Source: Fragum whitleyi
Lineage: Eukaryota > Mollusca > Bivalvia > Cardiida > Cardiidae
Length of the DNA stretch: 64,000 nucleotides
Direction: 5' to 3'
Assembly (NCBI GenBank): GCA_948146395.1
Contig: OX411555.1
Location: forward strand, 56,916,187-56,980,186
Under the pieces are notes generated by a model, which saw nothing but the letters and a program-made list of their open reading frames with translations, did not search any database and was not told the DNA's origin. Numbering within the stretch: the stretch's first letter is position 1; every line of letters begins with the position of its first letter. This document shows positions 22,243-34,602 of this stretch, piece by piece. The position numbers were made by a program, and so were the translations under genes.

Positions 22243-22528
22243 GGCTGCCGTATTGGCAGAGTCAGTAGAGCGTATACTGTCAATCTAGATGTCCTGGGTT
22301 CTATTCCTGATGGCGGCATTCACCCTTTCCGACTATTTGTCTACCACCATATGGTTCATAATAGTAGACCTATTAGGGATAGCAGCTGGAGGCTAGGAAA
22401 GGATGTAATGGTAGTACTGGTGTGGAAAATACCAGGAATCCATCGTTAGATGCTCTAGTCACCACCATATAACTGAAAGATTGTTAAAAGCAGCAAAAAT
22501 AAAACAACATTCAAACAAAAGACAAAAT
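22243..22528 (+). mobile_element. tRNA-derived SINE (family of 8614-8893)
   Basis: Full length: degenerate head GCTGCCGTATTGGCAGAGTC, B box GGGTTCTATTCC, then the shared body TAGCAGCTGGAGGCTAGGAA and an A-rich tail. Confidence 0.8.
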
Positions 22529-23252
22529 ATTTTGCACTGAGCCATCAATATGTAAACATTGTTTGTTTGAAACACTATTAGGAAATCCATCTGAGCTCAG
22601 TAGAGACATAGTAAATTAAGTTGCCGTTCAAGCACAACTGCTTGATGGCTTTTTCACTGTGCTCATATTGCAATATCATTATCAGGGGTCCAGAGAAGAG
22701 GGGGTAAAGCCAGTCTAAAATCTTTATCTCCAAATTAAATATTAAGTTATGGGTATTCATTTGAATTATGTTATATGAAAATGTAATTTGTTATTTGAAA
22801 TATGTTAATTTGTAAACCAATATACCCTCGCTATCTCTATTCTCATATGTCTAACAGAATCCTATGATGTTGGGACCCACTAAGGATATCCACTTTGTCA
22901 GAAATTTTGCTAATGAGGAAGACTTATTCATGATGATAGTTGCTACATAAAATTGGTCGCTTAATAGAAGTGGTCACTTGAACAATATTGACTACAATAT
23001 ATAAGATTTTACTGCAGAAAATGATTCATTAGGACTGCAGTAAAGGATTCACTCACTGTATGGAACATTACATGCCATATGTTCTAAATAAAGACGAACA
23101 TAATTCCGTTTAAGACTGTAATTAGCCAAGATTATTTCCCTGTTTGGAACTGTCTTTGTTATTGTAAAACCTGCTGCAAGAAGTTTCCTTACACCTTTAA
23201 CCCTATACTAATATAGAACAGGTTTCCACACAGGGTTCTAGTCAGGGTTTTG

Positions 23253-23606
23253 CAGGGGTGTGGAATTCCCATGCCCGACTTGCCCGACACAGGCTTTTCC
23301 ACTTGCGGGCAAGTACATTTTTCTATACCACTTGTCAATGGACAAAAAACTACCAGAGAAAATATTCATACAGTACTAAAACCTTGGATAAAAGTCATCC
23401 TATTGTTTGTATCAAAGGGGGGAAAACATTGTCTTTAATGATGAAAATGCTGGGTTACAGCATTTTCTTCATTGAAAACAATTCTTTTCTCAATAATTAT
23501 TAATTCATTTTTTTGTGGGCAAGTTCATTTTGATCCAGAGCAAGTAGTAAATCGCCTTTAACTTGTCCATTGACAAGTGGGGAAAATTTATATTTCAACA
23601 CCCCTG
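23253..23606. mobile_element. hAT-like MITE
   Basis: Ends CAGGGGTGTGGAATT and TATTTCAACACCCCTG are inverted, starting with the CAGGGGTG common to hAT elements. Flanked by TTTTG on both sides, shorter than the usual 8-bp hAT duplication. The interior has paired GGGCAAGT and ACTTGTCCATTGACAAGTGG blocks. A second relic with related blocks is near 24290-24420. Confidence 0.65.
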
Positions 23607-23844
23607 TTTTGAGTCTGAGACTCCTTGTTTATCAGCTGGTACTCCTTCCATTTACAAGTAAGGAATCCAATAGACTCCCAAGGGTCATATGCAAATATTT
23701 TGAAAAACAAATGCACAGAGAATTGTCATTTCTAACACTTGCCAAACCTGTAGATATTAATTTTCACTACAAAAGTTGTTGAAGAAAACATTTGCTTGCA
23801 TCCCGTAATGTTTTTAGAAAAAAACTCATCTTTGGAAGAACCTT

Positions 23845-23892
23845 GTGGAAAAGAAGAAATTGCTTATGACAAGCAATTTGTTCTTTTCCACA
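23845..23892. repeat. Hairpin of the piggyBac-MITE type without the MITE
   Basis: GTGGAAAAGAAGAAATTGCT and its inverted copy around ATGAC. The same stem is inside the TTAA MITEs and at 47517-47562, here with unrelated flanks. Confidence 0.7.
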
Positions 23893-24507
23893 ATGCTCTT
23901 TCATTATGAAAATTTGGACTACTTACTTTTAGCTTGGACTTCTTGATTTCATGTAATAAGAGTCCAATTGATTCCTCCATCTTAGGAGTTAGTGTCAACC
24001 CCTGTTGAATGTACCATTTCATTGAAATAGTGGGGGTTGGGAAATAAAAAAGATTTCTCACTTGTATCTGGTAAGTTGACTTAAAAATAAGGATTATTTT
24101 GGAAGATAGTGCCTCATAATCAAATGTCTGAACTTGAGGTATACAAATGGCTAGAAAACATTGAGACAATAGGAGGACATTCTTTTTATAAAGCAATTCC
24201 TCCTTTTCTTGTTTTCTATTATCACTTGATAACAAATATTGAATTTTGAAAGGCGTTTTGACCCATGACTTTTAATCCCTTTCACTTTGGTTATGTCTGC
24301 AAATTTGTTCTGAGTTCAAAATCTTTTTGTTCCTGGACAAGTTTTCAAGAAAAATCTACTTGTACCCTAGCTTCAAAAGTCAAGACGGAAATGTCCGGCA
24401 TCAGAATTCCACATTCTCTGTAAGTTATTATATCACATAGCATCAGAGCCACATATAGAGGATGAACTTTGGATTTCAAATTATATTATTTCAACTCTAC
24501 TTGAACA

Positions 24508-24580
24508 AAACCTATGCTGTAGGTACTCATTTGAATCGTCTCACCAAGACGATTCAAATGAGTATCACAGCATATGGTTT
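24508..24580. repeat. Hairpin with 34-bp arms
   Basis: The arms include GTACTCATTTGAATCGTCT and AGACGATTCAAATGAGTA around CACCA, pairing almost fully. Diverged relatives lie at about 3350-3425 and 34218-34302. Confidence 0.8.
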
Positions 24581-24925
24581 AATTGAGAAATCTGCTAGCA
24601 ATTGTGAAAATTTTCATATCAACTACAAATCCTCTCGGACAATTCAGATAGAAATAGTTCGCTGTTGTTGAATGTTTCCCCTGATAGTCTGTATCATAGA
24701 ATAATCATGCCATTGAATAATACCTTAGAACCATGTCTGTAGTCAACATATTTGTCTCAAAATATAATGACAATCAGAGAACAGAACAATGTCAATGAAT
24801 CATATATATGCACTTTTATGTTTATTCATTTGGAAATACTATTTTAGGCTATGTTCAAAATGAAAATGTTTGTAAAACTTTAAAAAAATATTGTAGCACT
24901 AACATGAAAAGAGAGGAGCAACTTT

Positions 24926-26445
24926 TAAGCTCCACTGGCCGAAAGGCCAGCAGGCTATTGTCATGGCAGGGTGTCCGTCGTCCATGTGTGTGTGTGTGTG
25001 CATCTGTCTGTCCTTCTGTAAACTTTTACTTTAAAAATCTTCTCCTCATATGTACCTGATGGATTTCAATCAAATTTCACAGGAATGTTCCTTGGGTGAC
25101 CCTTTATCAGATTCCTTCAAAGAATTCTAATCGGATGAAAATCATGGTTGTAGTGGGCGTGGCTAATTTCCATATATGGTAATAGGTGGCTTTTCTCAGA
25201 AACTAATTGATGGATATAAACCAAACTTCACACGAATTATCCTTGAGTGACCCTCTATCAGTCTACAAACAATTATTGTGATCAGATGCAAATTGTGTAT
25301 TTTATGGGCAGATGTCATTTCTCTATATGTTATATAGTGGAAACTTTGAAAATCATTTTCTCAGAATCTAACAAATGGATAACAACCAAATTTCATTTGA
25401 ATGATTCTTTAGTGATCCTTTACAAGTTTGTAAATATATATTGTAGTCAGATGAAAAATAAGTGTTTCATGGGTGGAGGTCATTTCTCAATATGTTATAA
25501 AAGTGAAAACTTTGAAAATCTTTTTCTCAGATTCTAACAGATGGATATCAACTGAATTTCACTGGAATGATTCTTTAGTGATTCTTTATCAGTCAGCAAA
25601 AAACTATTGTGATCAGATGCAAAATATGTATTTTAATGTCAGAGGTCATTTCTTTTGATATTTTATATGGTGTAATATCCAATATAGGGTAAAACAATTT
25701 TTTTTTCAAAGTTTAAATAGATGTATTTCAACCAAAATTCATGAGAATTTTATTTCTGTGAAGTTGTATCAGGCTGCAAAAAAATATTTGATTAGATGAA
25801 CAGCATGCTTTTTATTGGCAGAGGACATTTCAACATATAAAGAGAATATTTGATCACCCTTTTGGTATCACCTAAATTATGAATTTTTTCAGACTCATTA
25901 AACTTAATAGGTGTAAAGATTGTAGGTTAGAAGGAACATATGCTTTGTTGGAATCCAAATGTGTAGAAACATTAGGTGAAATAGGGAGCCTGAGATACCC
26001 ACTGAGAGTAACTGGTCAGTTTAGTTGAACAAAGAGTGACTGCACAAAGAGGACAAGTTGTGTAAAGTGGCCTACTGAGTGGGGAAGAAAGAGCTGAGTT
26101 GACTGCACTCTAAGGAATTGGGCAGACTGAACATATTGGATTGAATATTTAACTTTTTATCATCATTAGTTAGAATTTTGTTTTGATGACAAACAATTAT
26201 TGTGAAGTAACACCCTTATAGTGGTGTTTAATGAAAAGCGGAAAGATCTATAATCAAAATTTTGTGGATAAAATACCAGTAAATTGTGCTGTACCATTCT
26301 GTTAGTGTTGAAATTTTTATTTTTGGATTTCAAACAAATTTCACTGGAATGATCCTTGTTTTATACAGCCTTATCATCCTGTAATAATCATTATCAGGAT
26401 ATTCAGGCCTGTGGAGCGAACAAGGCGCTCTAGCGCCTCTAGCTT
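24926..26445 (+). mobile_element. Helentron-like element, AGCTCCAC family, copy 1
   Basis: It starts TTAAGCTCCACTGGCCGAAA with a GGCC-GAAA-GGCC hairpin, then GTCCGTCGTCC and a (GT)n run. Internal degenerate units contain GGTCATTTCTC and TCTCAGAATCTAAC. It ends GCCTGTGGAGCGA (GTGGAGC inverts the 5' GCTCCAC) and a GGCGCTCTAGCGCC hairpin. Confidence 0.75.
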
Positions 26446-26993
26446 ATGATGTTTTGTCACCTTGAACCTTACTGTGTATTGACAGCCTTGCGCTCAGGAT
26501 GACCAAACTGCAAATTGATTGAAACTTAAACCCTGCTTTGTACCCAAGTGCACATGCAAAATAGAGTAAAATTGGCAAACAGTTCGTGCCATTTGTCATA
26601 TTATGCAGCTTAGATATTCAGCCTAACTTTGACATCAAACAATCCTAAGCTTATGAAGTGAACTTAAATAGTATCAAAATAAAAAGCAGCAAACTGTGGA
26701 CACTTGAATTTTGCTTTTGCAGAAATTAGTTTAAAGCTAATTGGTCTGTGACCGCATTGTTATAGTGCAATGAACATAGTTGCATCTAAACTTCCAAAAA
26801 ATGTATTTCTATAGCCTTAATTGTCATAGTTATGTTGCTGTAGCCATGAGAAAACTTAATGTATTATTATCTTGGATTACATTTGCTTGAAACTTATATA
26901 CACTTATGTTCACTATTGAAATAGTGACAAATACTATCAAGGCACTTGAAGGCAGATAGCTCTTAATGCATTTATGCATAAATTAGGCCTTTT

Positions 26994-27990
26994 TTAGCTC
27001 CAGACCAGCAAGCTATTGTCATGGCAGAGTGTCCTTCGTGCGTCTTTCCGTCCGTGCGTGTATGAGTCCGTCCGTCAGTGTGTAAACTTTTACTTTTAAC
27101 ATCTCCTCCCAAACCAATGGGCGGATTTTAAGAAAACTTGGTAGAAATGATCCTTTGGTGGCCCTCTTCTTAAATAATTCAAAGAATTTTGATTGGCCCA
27201 TAAATATGAGCGTGGCATTTTTTCACTTTGAAATCTTTAAAAATCTTCTCCTCCCAAACCATTGGGCCGATTTCAATGAAATTTTGCATGGATGTTCCTT
27301 GGGTGACTCTTTACTTAAATTGTTCAAGAAATTTTGATTGGCCCATAAATATGGGCGTGGCAGGGCAGGGCTTATTTTGAGCCTGGAATTTTTGAACAAC
27401 ATCTCCTCCTGAACCACTTGGCAGATTTCAATGAAACTCTAACAGAATGTTCCTTGGGTAACCCTTTACTTAAATTGTTTTTGCTAAATTTTGATTGGTC
27501 TATAAATATGGGTGTGAAAGGGTGGGGTCTATTTTGAGCCCGAAATCTTAGAATGACATTTCCTCCTGAACCCCTTGGCTGATTTCAATGAAACTTTCCC
27601 AGAATGTTCCTTGAGTGTCTCTTTTCAAAAATTATTTGCTAAATTTTGATTGGCCCATTAATTGGGGTGTTGCATGGCAGGGCTTATTTTGAGGCCGATT
27701 TTTTTAACAATATCTCCTCTGGAACCACTCAGCCAATTTCAATGAAACTTTACCAGAATGTTCTCGGGTGACTATTTACTTAAATTGTTTTAATAAGATG
27801 GGTAAAGGAATGCAGGTTCATTGTGATTGAGTATTTTGGTGTAATATGGACCAGAACCAGTTAATCATTATAACATAGGTCTTAGGAGATTTCGGAGTGT
27901 TAATGTATTCAGTTAAAGTAGGCTTTATTAAATGAAAGTCTATAGATTTTAAAGCCAGTGGAGTGAAACAGGCCCACTTGGGCCTCTTGT
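26994..27990 (+). mobile_element. Helentron-like element, AGCTCCAC family, copy 2
   Basis: Starts TTAGCTCCAGACCAGCAAGC, with a CCGTCCGTGCGTG leader. About five units contain ATCTCCTCCTGAACCACTTG and TTTTGATTGGCCCATAAATA. It ends CCAGTGGAGTGAAACAGGCC and a GGCCCACTTGGGCC hairpin followed by TCTTGT. Confidence 0.78.
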
Positions 27991-28509
27991 TTCTGACATT
28001 GATTCTCTTTTATTTATCCAGCCAAGTGGACATGCAAAGGAGGTTTTTATTTGCAAACAGTTTGCCCTGTTTTGGTATCCTGAATGCAGGGCCACTCTCA
28101 ACAACCAAGTGTAGGTCAGAGAGCATGTTGATTTCTCATTGTTACAAGATTGTTAATGGGTTTCCCCAAAAACAGTATTTTTGTTACAACAATATGGTTA
28201 ATGTGCGACCTATAACTAGTTTTATCTCTCGAATGTTTTGTCAATTATATTAGTCGTAATTTCCCCAAGGATCTAAGATAGCATTGAGGTTTCATCATTC
28301 TGCTTCATTATTGAATAATCCATGGTCATTGTTGCTCTCAAGAATCAAATGACTTCATGGCTATTTAGATGCTTTGTAAATGTTTCATTATTTCAGTTGA
28401 ATGTATTGGTTTTAGATGATGCTCAATATATTTATGCCATGGTTGTTCAGTCAAACATTGGCTAGTCAGGAGTGCACCAGTCGGTCCAGAATAGGGTTAT
28501 TTTGAAGTG

Positions 28510-28570
28510 TTAGTGCAAAACTATTGTAAGTGCCTATATATTTATAGGCACTTACATTAGTTTTGCACTG
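28510..28570. repeat. Mini-foldback element, copy 1
   Basis: A 61-bp palindrome, arms GTGCAAAACTATTGTAAGTG / CACTTACATTAGTTTTGCAC. Similar units lie at 46088-46154, 51301-51367 and 55861-55920; half-copies occur near 10045, 22535, 46355 and 52672. Confidence 0.8.
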
Positions 28571-30299
28571 ACCCTTCGATTTGGATTTTAAAAACTACAA
28601 TTTTTCTTTTATGAAAATTTGCCATTCTTAATTTTAAAGGCACTCTAAATTCATAAATTTTGAAAAAAAAGAATGGGAACACATAGCTAATTTGAAAGGC
28701 CCAAAAAAGAGACTTGAAATTATGCTTAAACTTTTGAGGGCATTAATTAAACAATTAAAAATTTATTCTGTTAGATAATCAGTGTGTAATTAATTGGCAT
28801 TAGTAAAAATAAGTATTATTCTGTAATTCAAAACTGGATTATCGGAAAACTTCTTACTAAAATTTTCAGATTTATTATCTCAAGATAGGGATACTTTCGA
28901 CCAGACCTTTTTATTATCCAAGCTCTGTATTGTGGGTACTCATTGTAATAGTCTTGTAATGTATAGAAGCTTTGTTTCCATGAATACTGTATTTATCCAT
29001 ATAAACTCTCCCAGGAGCTATAAAAAATGAAGAAGAATCTTTTTTTCCTGTCTTTGTAACACTGGAGCTTAATCAAAGCACTGAAAGTACTGATGGTGAA
29101 CGAACCTGATGGTAATCTAGAGTGATATATTGAATTCAATTAGAAAAGAGAAATTATGAATGTAAAAAAAGGGGGTAGGAATTCCTCGAAAAAATTTCCG
29201 TTATTCGGAAATTTCACTGCGAATTCAAAGAAGGGGAAAGAGAGGAAAAATCCTGATAAAAATATTTGTTAGAATATGAGTTGTTACTCTGTGAAAATTT
29301 CTTTTACACACTTGAAATAGGTACATTTATTGATTAAACATAAATGGAGAAAATGATTTAATCCTATCTAAAACTGTCTTCAACCTATATTCAATGGTGT
29401 TTGTTTTTATAAAAGTAATTGTTATCATGTTTAAGCTTATTTCAAGTAAATTTGTTGTATTTGTTTTAACCTTTTTTATCTATCTTTGTTTCTTCTCAGA
29501 GGATGAAAAGGTCTTTGAGTACCAACCAAAGAAACACCTATGAATATCAGTCAGTTCTGAACTGTACTCATTGTTTTAAGTTATGGTTTGTTAACTTATT
29601 AATAGTATTTTGAACCATAACCTGAGAGATTCATTTTTATCATATCTGAAGCCAAAACCACTTCCGTGGTTGAAACTTATGTCATTACTCAATTTTATAA
29701 CACTGCAGGATGAGAAATATTTAGGTATAGTTTAAAGGAGGTCTAGTGCCCTATTAGTATAATTCATAGATAATTTCTGTTTAAGGTTTAGAAATTAAAG
29801 TATAACTTTTTATAATAAAAAATTGCTAAATAGTAAATTGCATACTAAAAGTCTTTATAAATATTATTTTTGTAACGTAATTTCTACATCAAAAGCGAAT
29901 AAGAATCTTATTTAAGAAGCTTATTTTTTAAAAGGGAGGTAATAATTGCATGACTTTGTCTATGACTATGTTTAAGTATGATACAATGTTGTTGTTGTTT
30001 TTTTCTCCCGACTTTCTTCCCAATAAGAAATGAGAATCCTTACAATTGTCGGTTTATTTTTGCACGAGAACCTATTGTTTACCTTCAAGAGTTTGGATGC
30101 TTGTAAAATCACTCACTATCGATATCTTATTACAGTTTTGCGGCTGATATAAGACTTTTCTGCTCGGAGCTAGTTTTTGCTTAAACTGTAGTAAACCAAT
30201 TCTAAACGTATTTTGGGAAGGATGGAGCCAGTTTTTATTCATCGAATAAGATTTTTATGATTTCTGTAAAAAACGCAATGACTTTTCCAGAAAAATTTA

Positions 30300-31100
30300 A
30301 CAACTGAACCCGCCTGTCGAATTGTAAACAAGTGCATGACGGATCTGGACCCCCCTTGACCACGGCAATATCTACTCGTCAATTGGAGTGGTATCTAGGG
30401 TTGAATATTTAGCTATCATTTATTTAATTTTCAAATAGAATTTTGAATTGATATGGTTTTATAGATTGAAAAAATTGTAAAGTAGAATGGCCCCAATGAA
30501 ATATCTTATCTTCCGTGCCTGTCGCATTTGGTATTCGGCAATATTCGCTTCTGAGACAGACGAATACGAAACGTTTTCGCTGGGAATATGTTCACCGAAT
30601 ATTCGAGTGTATCCTTACAAGCCCTACTTCAGCCAACGCAATTTCACAGAAAAATCTTAATAGCGGGGTTCATCCCTATTCAAATAAAAGGTACAAGAAA
30701 GGTTGTACATGTAAAACACATGTCGAATCATTCTTAAAACCCGTCTCGAGACTGACTGTCGCTAGTTGAAAAGTTATGTAAAACCGCGTTACCGTTTCTA
30801 ATGACACAAGGTGTCTTGATGTGTCATTCGTCTCAACTCGGCCGATTCCTGTAACCTACATTTAAATCGGAGCCGTCGGAGATCGCCCGAGTATTGCCGA
30901 ATGTAAGTTCAAGAGGACATGACCTAAATAAACACGTATTTCCGGCTAATTACTACAAGTTGCACCAGCGAAGGCTTGGGTCAAAAACATAGTATCTGTC
31001 TCTACGGTGTTTAGACACAAACTTTGTTTTTGCTTTAAACTCTCGACAAGCTTACGCCGATCAAAAATTCCCTTGATAAACATTGCAAGATCATTTTGTG
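30300..31100. other. CpG-richer intronic segment, no confirmed gene
   Basis: Compared with its surroundings this stretch has many more CG dinucleotides (for example CTCGGCCGATTCC, CGGAGCCGTCGGAGATCGCC). An open frame at 30515-30769 has no recognisable domain. Possible intragenic promoter, unrecognised exon or element remnant. Confidence 0.3.
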
Positions 31101-31426
31101 TTTTTCAAGGCGAATTTTCATTATCTTCACTTGATGAAAAATAATAGTATCACGCCGTTAAAGAAATAAGCAGTGATTTTGCGGAGAAAAATATTGAAAG
31201 ATACTAAATTGAATTTTAAGAGGCGCTACTTTATTTCAAATGTATTAACATCCAACAGGATTTTCCTGACATGGTATATAACACTGGTGAACGACGTTCG
31301 TTCACCAAAAATGTATCAAAATGATGTTTTTTCGATTTTTATCTCTTTAATTGGAAAAACTTGCAAACTCTTTGAAAATAAGGTATTTTCAATCAACATT
31401 GTTGAGACAGAGTTCATAGCCCCCAT

Positions 31427-31646
31427 TTAACCCTTTCCTGTTTTACAAAATTTTGGACCTGTCCAAATTCAAAGGTTTTGCAGACGAAAATTTAAAGAGG
31501 ATCTAATTTGAAAAATAACCATTCTGTAGGGTAAAAAATAGTGTGAAAAAGAAGAAATTGCTTGTCAGAAGCATTTTCTTCTTTTTTCACAATGTTTTCT
31601 CAATCATAGCCACGTAAAAAGCAGGGATTAAACAGCAAAGGGTTAA
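31427..31646. mobile_element. piggyBac-like MITE, copy 3
   Basis: TTAA-flanked CCCTTTCCTGTTT ... AAACAGCAAAGGG copy, slightly shorter than the others. Confidence 0.85.
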
Positions 31647-31878
31647 GTGTAACTCTGCTCATCATAGAAGCTATAACACAGGTCTGTAAGCAGACAATTG
31701 AGATGGATGGCCATTGTTACAATAAGTTTTTTTCTCTATTATCTTCTGAAGATTTTTATGACAAAATTGGTCATTTTACAATCAATAACTGGCCTCTTTT
31801 AGACACGAAAACTCGGAGGAAATAATGACTAGCTGACACCAAAGGAGATTCAGTCTTGCCTATATCCTACTGATGCAT

Positions 31879-32145
31879 AATTGTGACCCGTCATGCAAAA
31901 AGGGATCATCTAGGTAGTGTGTAGAGTATTGATCCTAGTTAGACTGTTTGGATTGCGCAGACCTACTAGGATTATGAGGAACTTAATGCACTTGGCTTAT
32001 TTCCTGAATCTTGAATGATCAATCTACCTACCTGTGATTAAGTTTTTGAAATACGACCTCTGGTTGGCCTATGCTGAACCCAAACTCTTTTTCAGTTATC
32101 TATTTTACAGAGCTCCCATATGGTCCCTTGTATGGGGTCACAATT
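31879..32145. mobile_element. MITE family GTCATGCAAAAAGGGA, copy 2
   Basis: Ends AATTGTGACCCGTCATGC and GTATGGGGTCACAATT are inverted near-copies, with AAAAGGGATCAT / ATGGTCCCTT just inside. Confidence 0.7.
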
Positions 32146-32926
32146 GAACAAAGAGCAATAGAAAAATTAAGTCGGAATACATAATTGACTTTCTTGTACA
32201 CAATTTGACACCATTTTTTTATCTGAAATTTAGCTTTGATGTGTTTGAAAAATTCATGTTATTGCTGATATAAGCCTCTGTAATGACCAGGCATTGTCCT
32301 AGTATGAAAATTTCACAGGGTTTTTTCTCCTTCTTTGTTTGGCTCCCTAAAACAGACCTGTTCCCAATGCAAAAAAGTGTCATTTTCCCCAAAATCAAGA
32401 AAAAGAAATTCCCAATTTGCTGAATTTGAGGATCTTGCCAAACTGATCTCAACTTCAATAAATTGGGAATTTTGGGGAAGTGAAAAAGAAGACATAAACA
32501 TGTTGTTTCTTAGTTCAATTTCATTTCAAATAACAAAATAGGCAAAGAAACTTTTATTTTGATGATAAGTAATACATAAAAGTAAGATTTTGCCGAAACT
32601 GTATTGATTATAATTCATCCCAATTTATGAGAAATTAAAACATTTTTCCCAATTACACTGGTTTGGACCTGTTCCCAAACTTCAAAGAAAAAACACTGTT
32701 TCATAATTTGTTATAAATTATTTGTGCTTAAGCAATTATATTGACATATAAATTAAGTCATAATTGATATATGTGCAAAAGTAAATTGAGGAGTAACTTT
32801 TAATCTGATCATTAGATTCAGTGTTACTCTTCCATTTAATTTTCATTTATTTCTCTTTTTTATTGTCAAATATTTCAATAAAGTTTCAATAAAGTTTTTA
32901 TGCCTTAAGCTTTCAATCTTAATATA

Positions 32927-33796
32927 CAGTAAAATCTCAGTCGTTCGCACGCCGGTGGTTCGTGGGTAAGTGTTGGTTCGTATACATTCTTTGGTCCCGA
33001 TTTTCTTCCCTCTGTATCTTTGTAAGAAGGCTCCGAGTAATTCGCACGTCTGTGGTTCGTAGTTCGTAGCCCGTGTCAAGTCCCGGGAGGTTCAAAATAA
33101 CACTAATTAATATGTTTAATCTGTAGGTGTGAATTGTGCGATCAATAGCCGTCCAAGGTGTAACAACAGACATACCTTGATTTTCACACCTGTTGATTGG
33201 TAGTAATCGAAGCTATTGTTTTGCATCAATATTTACAGGCATTGTTTGATTTGTAATTTTCGGGGGATTAATCGAATAAAGGATCAATCAGTGACCTTAA
33301 TTATTGTATTTCATCTGGCTTTCGCATACCGATTATGCATAAATGAATGTGCAAATCTTCGTAGACTTTGTCAAAATGACTTTCACACAGATTCATCGTA
33401 ATGCCAAGATTTCACCGTCCACTGAATAAGTGCTCAAAGTGATTTGATCCAAAGGGAAAACAATCTGATGTAGTTATTCCTAATAATATTTCGCATGTAA
33501 ATAATTGCCGAAATTACTTTATGTAGGATTTAAATATGAACGAAACGAAAGATGATCACTGTCAAAGTGTGATTTGTTGCGTCCTTACTCTCTACAAAAG
33601 GGTCTCGTTAGAACTTGATTTAAAACTTATTCCATAGAACCTTAGAATAAAGCCACAAATATAGGGTACCTTAAGACCATGTCCGATCTGAGCCATCAAA
33701 AAACTACAGACCACTTGACATTGGTTTTTTCGTACTACGTTTAGTTCGTATACATTGTCCTGGTCCCTTGAGATACGAACCACCGAGACTTTACTG
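32927..33796. mobile_element. pogo/mariner-like non-autonomous element (870 bp)
   Basis: Ends CAGTAAAATCTCAGTCGTTC and GAACCACCGAGACTTTACTG, with TA on both sides. Beyond the ends, GTTCGTATACATT followed by a TGGTCCC block recurs on the same strand near each end. No transposase frame. Confidence 0.8.
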
Positions 33797-33916
33797 TAAT
33801 AATGTTAAAAGACACTATAAGACACAAAGATTTGACCCAGTTCTCTTTGAGTAATAGAATCTAAAAGTCAAAGCTCAATTTATGGCAATAAATCACCCAG
33901 AATAACATATTCTAAA

Positions 33917-34060
33917 GGTTTAGCTCCACTGGATGACAGCCAGAAGCCCGTAATTGCGGACTATTGTCTTAGTTTGTTGTCTATCTACTCTGATTCATTT
34001 GTCCGTCTGTGAACTTTTTGTTTTAAAATCTTCTTCTAAAAAAAAACAGTGGCTGGATTA
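33917..34060 (+). mobile_element. AGCTCCAC-family 5' end fragment
   Basis: Starts TTTAGCTCCACTGGATGACA, then ATTTGTCCGTCTGTGAAC and ATCTTCTTC, like the 5' part of the 57 kb copy. The 3' part is absent or unrecognisable. Confidence 0.6.
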
Positions 34061-34602
34061 CAACCAAATAATCAGACCCCTATGAGACGATTTTACAGAT
34101 TCCTTCAAAGAATTGTGTTTCTGGAGTTGCTTCCAATGATCATGGATTTTGTTTGTTTAATTGGCATTGGTACAGTAAAGAGGAGGATAAAGCTGGCATT
34201 AAATCTTTATCTTTTTATGAAACCCTATGTTGTCGGTACTCATTTGAATTGTCTTAGCAATGGGATTCCAATGAGCACCAACAACATATGGTTTGTGCTG
34301 TAATAGTTGAAATACTTTGATCTAAAATCCAAAATGCCTGCTCTATATGTAGCTGACTGTTTTGGGGAATTATACCACTTTCAACAGAATTCAGCTAAAT
34401 TTCTGCAGCTAGTGCATGTATACTATGTTTTTCTGTCTCTTCTTGTAATGAGTACAACTAGGAATATAACATGGCACAGATCTTTCCTTCAAAGTATCAG
34501 CATTTAAACTACTTATTCATGTACGTAACAGGTCAAGGTCACATTTCAAGATCAGACATTTCGACTCAAAAAAGTGTTATCCCTAGTCTATTATATTGTG
34601 TA

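Noticed and set aside
23864..24235. 123-codon frame on the - strand
   Set aside because: Begins in unique AT-rich sequence and ends in a transposon hairpin; no motif recognised.
30515..30769. 84-codon frame in the CpG-rich island as a possible extra exon
   Set aside because: No INPP5F residues are missing between exons 2 and 3, and the peptide resembles nothing I know.
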